Shown here: in pieces, positions 25,053 to 35,719 of the stretch | Layout: each line of letters begins with the position of its first letter | How positions within the stretch are numbered: position 1 is the first letter of the stretch | Source of the DNA: Rhizobium sullae | GTDB taxonomy: Bacteria > Pseudomonadota > Alphaproteobacteria > Rhizobiales > Rhizobiaceae | Direction: 5' to 3' | NCBI RefSeq assembly: GCF_900169785.1 | Contig: NZ_FWER01000014.1 | Span: forward strand, 1 to 64,000 | DNA: 64,000 nt | Program-made: the position numbers and the translations under genes | The notes under the pieces: generated by a model | Seen by the model: only the letters and a program-made list of their open reading frames with translations | Databases searched by the model: none | Told to the model about the DNA's origin: nothing

Positions 25053-25949
25053 TCAGAAGCGAATGTAACGCTCTTCCGGCTGGGGCGATTTCAGCGCTTG
25101 GCAGCCGCAGGACGTGCCTGAAGGCAGTCGTGCTGCCGTTTCCAGGGCGACGCGCGAGGCGAGCGTGGACAGGCTGGGAAGCACGCCATCCTGGAGCAAC
25201 GTGCCGCGGCTTCTATCCATGTAATCGTTAAATCCGGCGGTTACGAATGCGCACGGCACGAAGCATGCGCCGATTTCGCGCGATAGCGTCGCTTCGGGCG
25301 CAATCGAATGGTTAATCACATCTGCGCCCATGGAGCGAAATGCCAGCGCCTCCGCGGGGGTTGTCAGGCGCGGACCGTAGACGTGCGCCGCAACCAACCC
25401 CTGTTCGATCCCATGGACTCGGCAAGACGAGGGCCAGACGCTTCGCGCCGTGTCTGCCAGGACGGCAGCGCAATGAGGGCAGACGATTTGTTTGCCGGAA
25501 CAATCGAAACGCTGCCGGCCAGGAAGAAGTGAGTATAGGGTCTGTGTCAACTCGATGATGTCGGCATTGATCACCATATCACCCGGCTGAATAGCCTTAT
25601 TGATCGCGCCGAGCGTCGAGCACGCCAGTACGTGACGCACACCAGATTCCATGAGGACCCAGAAGGCGCGCCGATGGCAGGAATGGTCTATATGATCCCG
25701 AGGATTGCCATGGGAATACATGCAGAGCGCACGCTTGGTCTGGCGATCCTGCACGATGCTTGCGTCGAATTCCAGGAGCTTCCAGTTATCTGACACACCG
25801 TAAGGGGTATCGAACGACAGGTCGCGGGCAACCACGCGAACGCCTGGCATCGCGACGTCCTCGGGAAAAGCGAGGCCCCAATTGGCTGAACCGGTGATGA
25901 TCGCCAGATCGGTATTCGGAATGACAGGGGTGATTGCAGGATGGGTCAT
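25053..25949 (-). CDS. Nucleoside phosphorylase, MTAP/PNP-like, with an unusual Cys insertion
   Basis: 298 residues. The fold signatures are those of the PNP/MTAP branch of nucleoside phosphorylases: LAIITGSANWGLAF at the start, YSHGNPRDHIDHSCHRRAFW (equivalent to the RHG-x-x-H-x-x-x-H stretch), LACSTLGAINKAIQPGDMVI, and GPRLTTPAEALAFRSMGADV followed by NHSIAPEATLSREIG. Such enzymes split MTA or purine nucleosides with phosphate. Compared with MTAP it carries a segment with Cys150, Cys157 and Cys160 (C-x6-C-x2-C), which could hold a metal or structural disulfide. It is the last gene of an operon with a Pot-type importer, 10 bases behind a permease gene, so its substrate is probably imported. 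True substrate unknown. Confidence 0.7.
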   Translation of the reverse strand: MTHPAITPVIPNTDLAIITGSANWGLAFPEDVAMPGVRVVARDLSFDTPYGVSDNWKLLEFDASIVQDRQTKRALCMYSHGNPRDHIDHSCHRRAFWVLMESGVRHVLACSTLGAINKAIQPGDMVINADIIELTQTLYSLLPGRQRFDCSGKQIVCPHCAAVLADTARSVWPSSCRVHGIEQGLVAAHVYGPRLTTPAEALAFRSMGADVINHSIAPEATLSREIGACFVPCAFVTAGFNDYMDRSRGTLLQDGVLPSLSTLASRVALETAARLPSGTSCGCQALKSPQPEERYIRF

Positions 25950-25959
25950 GAATTATCTT

Positions 25960-26760
25960 TCACGGCCTCTGACCGCGTTCGCGTAAGTTGAAAAACAGAA
26001 CTACACCGGAGATCAGGAGAGTCCAGAGGGTGGAAATGGCGGCAATGGTGGGGTCGATCTGGTCCCGCAGGGAAATGAACATGAGCTTCGGCAATGTGCT
26101 GCTTGGCCCATTGGCCACGAAGATCGAGATGACCGCCTCATCAAGGGATGTCAGGAACGCCATCAGTGCGGCGGTCGACAAGCTGAGCCCCAGCTGTGGC
26201 AGGATGATGCCCCCCATGGTGCGGAACCAGCCCGCACCAAGGCTGCGGGCGGCCTGGGCCTGAGCCCAGTCGAACCGATTGATGGCGGGGTAAAGCACGA
26301 TCACCGCCACCGGGATTGCCAAGACCACATGTCCCACAAGCACTCCGGTAAGGGTGCCCACGAGCCCGAGCTTTGCAAGGACAAAGAAGAGGCCGATTGC
26401 CAGAAGGATGCCGGGTGTTACCGACGGAGACAGGAGCAACCCGTAGACTGTCGCGGCGCTACGCCCGCCCAGCCTGTTGATGGCAAAACATGCAAGAAAG
26501 CTGATCGGCACCGCAATCACGGCCGTCATTACTCCCAGGAGCAGGCTGGTCCTCAGAGCAGTCATCCAACTGGGCGACGAGAAGAAAACCTCGTACCAGC
26601 GAAGAGACCAGGCCCTCGGTGGAAACTCCAGGAGATCCGAGGCCGAAAAGGACAGCGGCACCACGATCAAGGTGGGGAGCATGAGAAAGACGAGGATCAG
26701 TGCGGAGAAGATCCAAAGGAGCGCTTTAGTCAGCTTGCTGTCGTGATAGGCGTCAAGCAT
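25960..26760 (-). CDS. ABC importer permease, PotC-like
   Basis: 266 residues from the ATG at 26760, inside the last codons of the upstream permease gene. Six hydrophobic helices and the EAA-type loop (QAQAARSLGAGWFRTMGGII then LPQLGLSLS). The segment FLTSLDEAVISIFVANGPSS is characteristic of PotC/spermidine-type permeases. Together with the next gene it forms the channel of the importer. The operon order is binding protein, ATPase, permease, permease, phosphorylase. Confidence 0.88.
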   Translation of the reverse strand: MLDAYHDSKLTKALLWIFSALILVFLMLPTLIVVPLSFSASDLLEFPPRAWSLRWYEVFFSSPSWMTALRTSLLLGVMTAVIAVPISFLACFAINRLGGRSAATVYGLLLSPSVTPGILLAIGLFFVLAKLGLVGTLTGVLVGHVVLAIPVAVIVLYPAINRFDWAQAQAARSLGAGWFRTMGGIILPQLGLSLSTAALMAFLTSLDEAVISIFVANGPSSTLPKLMFISLRDQIDPTIAAISTLWTLLISGVVLFFNLRERGQRP

Positions 26761-27622
26761 CACGTGCCCCCTTCGTTAGAAGCCAGCGGAGGCCGAAGAG
26801 CATGCCGCCGGTTATCAGGACCAGAACCAGGAGCAGGACGCCAAGCGCACTGGCCGAACCCCAGTCCTGGAATGTCGAGAGAGTGCGATCGATGCGGATG
26901 GAGATCGGGCTCACCTTGCCACCTCCAAGAATGGCAGGCGTGATGAAGAAACCAAGCGTGTAGATGAATACGATGGTTGAGCCTGACAGGATCCCGCCGG
27001 CCGATAGCGGCAGGATGACGGTCTGCACGCAGTGCCAGAGGCTCGCACCCATACTGGCGGCAGCGCGGATCACGTTGTTGTCTATGTCGCGCATTGCGGC
27101 ATAGACCGGCAGGACGAAGAGCGGCAGCATGTAGTGAACCATACCGATCAGCGTGCCGGTGAAATTGTAGACAAGCGGCAAAGGGGTGTCAGTGAGACCG
27201 AGGCTCTGCAAGGTGGAATTGACGAGGCCGTCACGACGCAGGAGCACCAGCCATCCGTAGGTGCGAACCAGGATGGAAGTCCAAAGCGGCAGCATGATCA
27301 GGATCAGCACCCTGTTTGCGATGCGGGTGCTCGTGCTGGCCAGTGTCAATGCCAAAGGAATGCCGAGGACCATGCAGATGGACAATGTCGCACCAGACAA
27401 GGCGAGGGTGGTGCCAAGCCCCGACCAGGTGAGACCACTCGAGAGGATCTTTTCATAATTGGCGGTTGATAAGGCACCCCCCATGGTCAGGAACGACTGG
27501 CGCAGGATCCATATGACCGGCAGCATGGCAGCAAGGCCGACAAGCACCAAAGCGGGTGCGGCAAGGGACACAAAGAAACGGCGTTCGCGCCGGACGTCCT
27601 GCAAAACAGCCGCAGCGGTCAT
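26753..27622 (-). CDS. ABC importer permease, PotB-like
   Basis: 289 residues, six predicted helices, first at about 18-40. The EAA loop is NNVIRAAASMGASLWHCVQT followed by VILPLSAGGI. The start overlaps the ATPase stop as ATGA (27619-27622), and the end overlaps the PotC-like gene by several bases. Partner of the PotC-like permease. Confidence 0.88.
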   Translation of the reverse strand: MTAAAVLQDVRRERRFFVSLAAPALVLVGLAAMLPVIWILRQSFLTMGGALSTANYEKILSSGLTWSGLGTTLALSGATLSICMVLGIPLALTLASTSTRIANRVLILIMLPLWTSILVRTYGWLVLLRRDGLVNSTLQSLGLTDTPLPLVYNFTGTLIGMVHYMLPLFVLPVYAAMRDIDNNVIRAAASMGASLWHCVQTVILPLSAGGILSGSTIVFIYTLGFFITPAILGGGKVSPISIRIDRTLSTFQDWGSASALGVLLLVLVLITGGMLFGLRWLLTKGARDA

Positions 27623-28668
27623 CTCCTAGCTTCCTCGGGCAGTGTGTGCACGCTCGAAGCGGCCGCATAGGCGGTTATCGCCTGACCGGTTCTCAGCTCG
27701 GCGCAACAGGCAGCGCGTGTTGCCGGCACGCTCAACATGACCTGGGCGCCGGCCTCGATTTCTACATTGAGAAGCCAGTTTTCGCCGCGGAAAGCCTTGG
27801 CGCACAGACTGCCTGTGATGGCGATCGCGTCAGGTTCCGCATCGGCAGCATCAAGATGGAAGCTTTCTGCCCGGATCATCGCAAATCCCTGGCGGTCTTG
27901 AGTTGATCCGTTGATCTGCGTCAGACTTCCGACGGGAAGAATGTTGGCTTCGCCCATAAATTCCGCGACGAAGCGGTTGGTCGGATGATGATAGATTTCG
28001 GAAGGTTTGCCGATCTGTTGGATCTCGCCAGCATCCATGACTGCAATCCGGTCGGACATCGTCAGCGCCTCCCGCTGATCATGCGTCACATAAATCGTGG
28101 TGACACGCAGATCATCGTGCAGGCGTCGAATTTCGAACTGCATGTGTTCACGCAGGTTCTTGTCCAATGCCGAGAGAGGTTCATCCATCAGCATGACACG
28201 CGGCTCGAATACGATGGCCCGCGCCAGCGCGACGCGCTGCCGCTGGCCGCCCGAGAGCGCGGCGATGTTGCGCTCGCCGTATCCGACCAGCTTGACCCTC
28301 GCCAATGCGCCTAGCGCCCGCTCGCGAGCCTCGGCCTTTGGCACACGGCGCAGCATCAGCGGATACTGGACGTTGGCAAGCACGCTCATGTGCGGAAAGA
28401 GGGCATAGTTCTGGAAGACGATACCGATCTCCCTTTTTTCCGGGGACAGCCGGGTGACATCCCGGCCGCCGATGATCAGAGAGCCGCTATCGGGACGGAC
28501 AAACCCCGCAAGAGCCATCAAGAGCGTGGTCTTGCCCGATCCTGAAGGGCCGAGCAGGGTCAGGAATTCGCCAGCGGCAACGTCCAGCGAAACATCGTTC
28601 AGCGCCACGTAGGAACCGAAGACTTTCCTTACAGTGCCGATGGCGATGGGAAGCGAGGTTATGGCCAT
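27619..28668 (-). CDS. ABC importer ATPase, PotA-like
   Basis: 349 residues. Walker A GPSGSGKTTLLMALAG, Q-loop NYALFPHMSVLANV, signature [14 protein letters not shown], Walker B VMLMDEPLSALD, switch VTHDQREALTMSDRI, followed by a TOBE domain (RFVAEFMGEANILPVGSLTQ). This is the PotA/FbpC subfamily. It lies 22 bases after the binding-protein gene. Confidence 0.9.
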   Translation of the reverse strand: MAITSLPIAIGTVRKVFGSYVALNDVSLDVAAGEFLTLLGPSGSGKTTLLMALAGFVRPDSGSLIIGGRDVTRLSPEKREIGIVFQNYALFPHMSVLANVQYPLMLRRVPKAEARERALGALARVKLVGYGERNIAALSGGQRQRVALARAIVFEPRVMLMDEPLSALDKNLREHMQFEIRRLHDDLRVTTIYVTHDQREALTMSDRIAVMDAGEIQQIGKPSEIYHHPTNRFVAEFMGEANILPVGSLTQINGSTQDRQGFAMIRAESFHLDAADAEPDAIAITGSLCAKAFRGENWLLNVEIEAGAQVMLSVPATRAACCAELRTGQAITAYAAASSVHTLPEEARR

Positions 28669-28690
28669 CTTGATAGCTGCTCCCTGTCGG

Positions 28691-29731
28691 TCAACGGTTC
28701 ATCATCTCGTCGAAGGCGACTTGAGCAGCTTCACCATTCTTCACCCACCAGTCGGCCTTGGAAAAAACGGAGGTTTCGACATTGCCGGGGGCGGTGGCGA
28801 GGAGCTGCATGCGTTCTGCCGGGATCAATCCACCCTCATAGGCCTTCGGGTTGACCGGTCCATAGGAGATGAAATCCGTCATCTTCGCGCCTCTTTCCGG
28901 CTTAGTCATCGCGGCAATCAGCTTCATGGCGGCATCCTTGTTTGCTGTGCCTTTCGGGACGGCAAGGCAGTCCGTACCGATGACGGAGCCCTTGAAGCTG
29001 TAGTCGGCCGCACCGCCGTCTGCTTTCACACTTTGGGCGCGGCCATTCCACGTGACGACGAGGTCGGCCTCGCCATCCTTCAGGATCTGGGCTGATTGCG
29101 CACCCGACGTCCACCAGACCGCAACATTTGGCTTTAGTTCTTCGAGACGGGCGATGGCGCGCTCCAGTCCCCCCGATGCGCTCAAGATGTCATAAACTTC
29201 ACCTGGTGCCACCCCTTGCGAGAGAAGTGCGATCTCAATCAGATCCTGGGCATTGGCGCGCAGCGCGCGGGTTCCGGGAAATGCCTTGACGTCCCAAAAC
29301 TCGGCCCAGGTCTTGGGCGCACTGCTGACAGTCTTTGCGTTCCACGCCATGACAGTGCCGTAGGAACTGAAGGGATAGCAATACTCTGATTGCGCGCCTG
29401 CTGGCAGTGATTTGCCGTCGATGACGGAATAATCCAGCGCCTCCAGGAGGCCTTGAGCGGCAGCCTGTGCACCTTCCGGCGACCCGAGATGGATAACGTC
29501 GGTCGTGACTGCACCGGACGTGACTTGCATCTTGAGCGCTGCAAAGCCGTCGCTCTGGGTTTCTTCACGCACGTCGAGGCCAAGCTCAGTGGCCGCAGGC
29601 CCCCACATGGCCTGTTTCATGGCGGCACCATACTCGCCGCCGGCAGTCGTGATGGTCAGTGTCTGGGCAGCCAGCGGGCCGGCGGCGGTCATGGCGATAG
29701 CAGCCACGGATAGGCGCAGCATACGAAGCAT
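28691..29731 (-). CDS. Periplasmic binding protein, PotD/family 1 type
   Basis: 346 residues from the ATG at 29731 (AGGAG 8 bases upstream); the longer frame to 29836 crosses the operator and was not used. Signal peptide LRLSVAAIAMTAAGPLAAQ. Mature sequence begins TLTITTAGGEYGAAMKQAMW, with TSGAVTTDVIHLGSPEGA, FSSYGTVMAWNAKTVSSAPK and TWAEFWDVKAFPGTRALRAN, the pattern of PotD-like proteins that bind polyamines and other small cations or organic molecules. Ligand unknown; the nucleoside phosphorylase in the operon suggests a nucleoside-like compound. Confidence 0.85.
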   Translation of the reverse strand: MLRMLRLSVAAIAMTAAGPLAAQTLTITTAGGEYGAAMKQAMWGPAATELGLDVREETQSDGFAALKMQVTSGAVTTDVIHLGSPEGAQAAAQGLLEALDYSVIDGKSLPAGAQSEYCYPFSSYGTVMAWNAKTVSSAPKTWAEFWDVKAFPGTRALRANAQDLIEIALLSQGVAPGEVYDILSASGGLERAIARLEELKPNVAVWWTSGAQSAQILKDGEADLVVTWNGRAQSVKADGGAADYSFKGSVIGTDCLAVPKGTANKDAAMKLIAAMTKPERGAKMTDFISYGPVNPKAYEGGLIPAERMQLLATAPGNVETSVFSKADWWVKNGEAAQVAFDEMMNR

Positions 29732-29794
29732 TCGTATATCTCCTTTGTTCACCTCTGAATGACGATTTTTTGGGTCTAGCGCCCGATTTTTTGA

Positions 29795-29812
29795 AATCGT
29801 AACGTTACGATT
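29795..29812. promoter_or_regulatory. LacI-type operator between the importer operon and its regulator
   Basis: AATCGTAACGTTACGATT is a perfect 18-bp palindrome with the central CG usual for LacI-family sites (AACGTT core). It lies 63 bases before the binding-protein ATG and 118 bases before the divergent LacI gene, so it can control both. Confidence 0.75.
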
Positions 29813-29929
29813 GCGGAATGTTGGTGCATTCGTCAAGCGGAATCTTGTTCCTCAACCTCTCCACTTCCAATCCGTTGGCGGAACGGGCAGTGTATCGAAG
29901 AACCGAACCACGGAAGATTGACAGACGCG

Positions 29930-30949
29930 ATGACAGTGAATTCGAGACCCAATCTGAGGCAGATCGCTACGGAGCTTGGCCTTTCGGTGACAACAGTTTC
30001 CAGGGCATTGAAGGACGGACCGGAGGTCCGTCCTGACACCATCAAGCGTGTAAAGGCCGTCGCCAATGCGGCGGGCTATATCCCGAACTTCCATGGCAGG
30101 GCCTTGCGCACAGGTCTCACGCGGGCGTTGACAGCCATACTGCCGATGGAAACACGCGACTATCTGTCGGATATCGCGAAACTGCCACTGATCGAAGGGC
30201 TCACGCTTGCCGCACGGGAACATGGGTATAGCCTTTCGATTTACTCCACGACGCCTGAGGAAGATCCGCAGGAGAACCTCAGTCGGCTGATCGAAACCGG
30301 CGGCGCCGATGGAATCGTGATTACCCGAATGGTCTCGGAAGATCCGCGAATACCGTTCCTCCTGGACCGCAGCATTCCGTTCATTGCGTTCGGCCGCAGC
30401 GGCAGCGTGCTCGACTACGCTTTCGTCGACGTCGACAACGAAGGCATAGCTTTCCAGGCCGCCAACATCCTACTCGAACGAGGGTGCCGGCGCATTGCGC
30501 TTCAACTGTTGACTCCCGAGGACCAATACAGCACCGCGCGTATGGCCGGTTATGCCCAGGCGATGGCGGGAGCAGGGCTTTCGATCGATCGTCAACTGAT
30601 CGGCCACGAGGATTTCACCATGGAAGCGAGTGAGCGCTGGATCGCGCGTCTGCTGGATCTCGCGGAGCCGCCGACGGGCCTGGTCTGCGCCAACGAACTC
30701 GGCCTTCTCGGAGCGCTGAGCGCCGTCCGTCGAAGAGGCCTGACCGTTGGCCGCGATTTCCACATCGTCGTTCGTGATAACACGCATATGTGTCGCTACC
30801 TGTCCGCCCCTCTCATTGCCCATGCAGTCGACATGGTCACCGTCGGGCGCAGCCTCGTCGAGGGGCTGGTGCGCCAGATCGAGCAGCCGGACGCCCCCCG
30901 CATGCAGTTGGTCGTGGATGGAGAAGTCGAGTTCATCGCAAACGCGTGA
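29930..30949 (+). CDS. LacI-family regulator of the phosphorylase-importer operon
   Basis: 339 residues from the ATG at 29930 (a TTG four codons earlier is also open). The N-terminus has the LacI DNA-binding domain: NLRQIATELGLSVTTVSRAL, KDGPEVRPDTIKRVKAVANA, AGYIPNFHGRALRTG hinge. The sensor domain has LSRLIETGGADGIVITRM, DYAFVDVDNEGIAFQAANIL and VCANELGLLGALSAVRRRGL. It is divergent from the operon with a perfect LacI palindrome between. Ligand not known. Confidence 0.87.
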   Translation: MTVNSRPNLRQIATELGLSVTTVSRALKDGPEVRPDTIKRVKAVANAAGYIPNFHGRALRTGLTRALTAILPMETRDYLSDIAKLPLIEGLTLAAREHGYSLSIYSTTPEEDPQENLSRLIETGGADGIVITRMVSEDPRIPFLLDRSIPFIAFGRSGSVLDYAFVDVDNEGIAFQAANILLERGCRRIALQLLTPEDQYSTARMAGYAQAMAGAGLSIDRQLIGHEDFTMEASERWIARLLDLAEPPTGLVCANELGLLGALSAVRRRGLTVGRDFHIVVRDNTHMCRYLSAPLIAHAVDMVTVGRSLVEGLVRQIEQPDAPRMQLVVDGEVEFIANA

Positions 30950-31049
30950 CGCACGTGCTTATCGCTCCGCGACGTGGATTGTACAAACGGGCCAGGCTTT
31001 CCCCGGCGGCCTGCTCGGTGCCTTGCTTTGGACCGCGAACGGCCGCTGC

Positions 31050-32225
<1,176 letters not shown>

Positions 32226-32308
32226 TCAATGCGGATACATACCGGCCTTGCCGTGGCTGGAATGGACGATCGTCTGGTCGAGGCACAGCGCGGGGCCGGG
32301 CTCCGGCA

Positions 32309-35300
32309 CTACCAGGGTGGCAGATCGGGAGCGAAGCGCTGCCGCAGATAACCGGCGAGGGCCTGCCGTTCGGTGTCTGTGAATTCGCCGTGGAAGGACG
32401 GCATGTCGCGCAGGTCGAGCCCCTCCGGCGCCTTCAGGCCCTCGTCCAGAACGGAGAAGAGGGCATCGGGCACCGGCGCGCGCAGTGCGGCAGACCGGCT
32501 GATCGGCGCAAGAGCTGCCGTGACTGTTCCGGCAAGCGCGGGCTCATGGCACACGGCGCAGGCGCTTTCGTAGATCCGGCTCGCCCGTGAGGGTGCAAGT
32601 TTGGGCTCTGGAACGGACACAGCGGCTGCGGGAGCCTCGGGGTCCGTCAATGAGGCCAGATACGTGGCCATGGCGCGGATGTCGACATCGGGCAGGGCGG
32701 TAAGGCTGGCGGCGACCTCGGCCATCGGGCCGGATGCCGTTGCTGCTTCAGAATGGCCGTGCCGCAGATAGGAAAAGAACGTGTCTTCGTTCCAGCCGCG
32801 CGCGGCGGCCTGCGCCCCGGCAAGGGCCGGGGCATACCAGCCCTTGATCATGGTACCGGTCAACTCGGGCATTTCTGCGCCAGCGGTATTGCGCGGGGCA
32901 TGGCAGGCGGAACAGTGGCCTGCCGCCTCGACCAGATATTTGCCGCGGTTCCATGTCTTGCTGCGGATCGCGTCAGGCGTGAAGGGCCTGGCGTCATGAT
33001 AGAGCCAGTTCCAGGCGGTGAGGGCCGGGCGCAGGTTGGTCGGCGCGACCATCTGTGACTGCAGCCCTTCCTGGCGCACGGGCGTCAGCGTCTGCATGTA
33101 GGCGTAAAGCGAGAGCATGTCCTCGCTGCTGATCCGGGCAAAGGAGGTGTAGGGGAAGGCCGGGTAAAGGTTATGGCCATCGCGGCTGATGCCATGACGC
33201 ATCGCACGCTCGAACGCCTCGAAACTCCAGCGGCCAAGACCCGTTTCCGGGTCGGGGGTAATATTGGTCGAATAGACCGTGCCGAAGGGGGTGGCCATTG
33301 GGCGCCCGCCCGCATTGGGCAGCCCACGGTCGGCGGTGTGACATGTGGCGCAGTTACCGAGGGCAAACACCTGCCGACCACGTTCGAGTGTCGCCTCGGA
33401 GAACGTGCCGGGCGCAGGCGTGGTAGAAGGAGCAACGGGCCGATTGAGCGGCAAGGCGACGGTACCCATCACGAGCATGCCGCCAATGACGGTGCCGAGC
33501 CCGAGCAGTTTTTTGCGCAGCACGCTCCGGCTCATGAGAGGGCGAGCCTCCGCGACGGAAAGGGCAGGCCCGGTCCCTGAAGCGGCCAGCGCGGCGCGCA
33601 TCTTCTCCGGTGTAAATGGTACTTCGCGCATGCGCACGCCCGTTGCGTCGAAAATAGCATTGGCGATGGCCGCCGCACTTGGCACCGCCGCGCTTTCGCC
33701 GACCCCGAGCGGAGGATGCTCCGGCCGCGCGATCAGCATGGTCTCGATCTCGGGCACGGCCGGAAAAGTCTGGATCGGATAGGCCGCCCAGCTTTGCGGT
33801 GTGGGAGAGATTTCGTTGAAGGTGACTTCCTCAAGCAGCACCCGGCTTGCCGTCTGGATGGCATTGCCATGGATCTGCTGGCGCACGCCGTTCGGATTGA
33901 TGACGAGGCCCTGATCCTGGCCGATGAAGATGCGGGTGAGCGCGACCTCACCGGTTTCCGTGTCCACCGCGACATCCACCACCCAGGCGGCGGAGGCCGC
34001 CGCCGTGCCGGGGAAGGTGCCATGCACATAGGTGGCGAAGGCAAAGCCCTGGCCGAAGGCCATGCGGCCTTCGCGGCGCAAGCGCGGGCCGGTGCGCTCT
34101 GCCCATCCGGCCTGTTCGGCCGTGCGACGGACAAGGTCGGCCTCCTGCGGATCGTCGAGATGACGCAGCCGGAAGGCAACCGGATCCTCGCCCGCCTCGT
34201 AGGCCATTTCATCCACGAAGCTCTCATGGGCAAAGGTGTTGGGCAGGGCGGAGACACCGCGCATCCATGCAGCCCGCACGATTGGCGCCATATCATGCAC
34301 GGTGATGCGCTTGTTGGGTACACGATAAGGCGGGATAATGGTGCGGTCGCCCATCTCTGAGGGGCGTGTCTCCGGGCTGATACGGCCCGTCAGCAGCAGG
34401 GACAGGTTCGGTCCCCGGTTGGACGGATACCAGGTGTCGATAGCATAGGCGTGCAGCGCGCCGGCCTTTAGGCCGCCGTTGACTTCCATGAGCTGCGCCG
34501 CCCCTTTGGGCTCCCAAAGGTGCTCCTGCGCGCGGGTGAGCTGGACCCTGACTGGCCGCCCGGTAGCTCGCGACAGAAGCAGTGCGTCGCCGCACACATC
34601 ATCGGCGCAATTGCGCCCGTAGCAGCCGGCGGCCTGATAACGGCGAATTTCGATCCGCTCGGGCGGCACCCCCACAAGGACAGCCAGATCACCGCGAAGC
34701 ATGTGCGGGTTTTGCGTGCCAGACCATACGAGCGGCGCACCGCCGTTCCAGTCGGAGACGGCGCAGGAGGGGCCGATGGAGCCGTGTTCGTGATAAGGCC
34801 AGACGTAGGTGCGCTGGCGGGCTACGTCGCATTCCGCAACAGCCCGGCCAAAATCGCCGGAACGATCGAGGCTGCGCGGGGTGGAGGGATGATCCTTTAG
34901 CGTCTGGCGCAGGTTGGCCATGTCAGGGATTTCAGGAGGCAGGTGCCAATGCGCCGGCAAAGCCTCCGCGATTAGCTGGGCCTGATCGGCCCGTTCTGCC
35001 ACCACGCCAAGGAAATCGCCGTGGCGAACGACCGCGATGAAACCGGGAAGGCACCGCACGGCGGCCTCGTCGTAACGGATGAGGCTGTGCCCGACGAAGG
35101 CTCCGCTGTCGCGTCCGGCATAGGGCGGCCGGATGACGTGGCCATGCACCATACCCGCAATGGCCACATCATGAATGTAGGGATGTGTGCCACGCAGCTT
35201 GTCCGAAAGGTCGCGGCGGCCGGTCCTGTGGCCGACGATGCGGTAGTCCGTCGGAGGCTTGACTGGAGTTGTTCGGTCGAGCCTGAGCGAAATCTCCTGT

Positions 35301-35719
35301 CCGGCAATCAGGTCATCATAACAACAGGACTTGTCTTGCCAGCTGAGGCGACCTTGCTCGATCACGATGCCATCTACCGGAGCATTGAAGCGGCGGGCGG
35401 CCTCCGCCACCAGGAAGAGGCGGGCCTGCGCGGCGGCAAGGCGCAGCGGAATGGCAGCGACCTGGATCGTTTCGGACGCGATGGTCGGGCCCTGGTCCGG
35501 GGTTGAAGCCGTATCGCCAAGCACCATACGCACCGCGCTCAACGGCACGTCCAGTTCCTCCGCGACAATCTGGGACAGTGCAGTCTCGATACCGGTACCA
35601 AGGTCCACGTGGCCGTTGTAACCAGTGGCACCATGCTCGCCCATTCTCAAAAAGACGACCGGACCGGAAGGCAATTCGTCATAGATCGACAGGCTGCCGG
35701 GTCGAAGGCTTTCAGTCAT
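32309..35719 (-). CDS. nicB: Nicotinate dehydrogenase large subunit: molybdopterin domain fused to a three-heme cytochrome c
   Basis: 1136 residues from the ATG at 35719, overlapping the nicA stop by 8 bases. Residues 1-715 are a xanthine dehydrogenase-type molybdopterin domain (HVDLGTGIETALSQIVAEEL, then GTQNPHMLRGDLA and RRYQAAGCYGRN). The GVGES stretch at about 672-676 supplies the catalytic Glu. A membrane helix at about 737-757 follows, then three heme sites: CATCH (790-794), CSACH (936-940) and CAVCH (1054-1058). This fusion is the known NicB plan: electrons from nicotinate hydroxylation at C6 pass through the NicA iron-sulfur centres and the hemes to the respiratory chain. Confidence 0.93.
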   Translation of the reverse strand: MTESLRPGSLSIYDELPSGPVVFLRMGEHGATGYNGHVDLGTGIETALSQIVAEELDVPLSAVRMVLGDTASTPDQGPTIASETIQVAAIPLRLAAAQARLFLVAEAARRFNAPVDGIVIEQGRLSWQDKSCCYDDLIAGQEISLRLDRTTPVKPPTDYRIVGHRTGRRDLSDKLRGTHPYIHDVAIAGMVHGHVIRPPYAGRDSGAFVGHSLIRYDEAAVRCLPGFIAVVRHGDFLGVVAERADQAQLIAEALPAHWHLPPEIPDMANLRQTLKDHPSTPRSLDRSGDFGRAVAECDVARQRTYVWPYHEHGSIGPSCAVSDWNGGAPLVWSGTQNPHMLRGDLAVLVGVPPERIEIRRYQAAGCYGRNCADDVCGDALLLSRATGRPVRVQLTRAQEHLWEPKGAAQLMEVNGGLKAGALHAYAIDTWYPSNRGPNLSLLLTGRISPETRPSEMGDRTIIPPYRVPNKRITVHDMAPIVRAAWMRGVSALPNTFAHESFVDEMAYEAGEDPVAFRLRHLDDPQEADLVRRTAEQAGWAERTGPRLRREGRMAFGQGFAFATYVHGTFPGTAAASAAWVVDVAVDTETGEVALTRIFIGQDQGLVINPNGVRQQIHGNAIQTASRVLLEEVTFNEISPTPQSWAAYPIQTFPAVPEIETMLIARPEHPPLGVGESAAVPSAAAIANAIFDATGVRMREVPFTPEKMRAALAASGTGPALSVAEARPLMSRSVLRKKLLGLGTVIGGMLVMGTVALPLNRPVAPSTTPAPGTFSEATLERGRQVFALGNCATCHTADRGLPNAGGRPMATPFGTVYSTNITPDPETGLGRWSFEAFERAMRHGISRDGHNLYPAFPYTSFARISSEDMLSLYAYMQTLTPVRQEGLQSQMVAPTNLRPALTAWNWLYHDARPFTPDAIRSKTWNRGKYLVEAAGHCSACHAPRNTAGAEMPELTGTMIKGWYAPALAGAQAAARGWNEDTFFSYLRHGHSEAATASGPMAEVAASLTALPDVDIRAMATYLASLTDPEAPAAAVSVPEPKLAPSRASRIYESACAVCHEPALAGTVTAALAPISRSAALRAPVPDALFSVLDEGLKAPEGLDLRDMPSFHGEFTDTERQALAGYLRQRFAPDLPPW

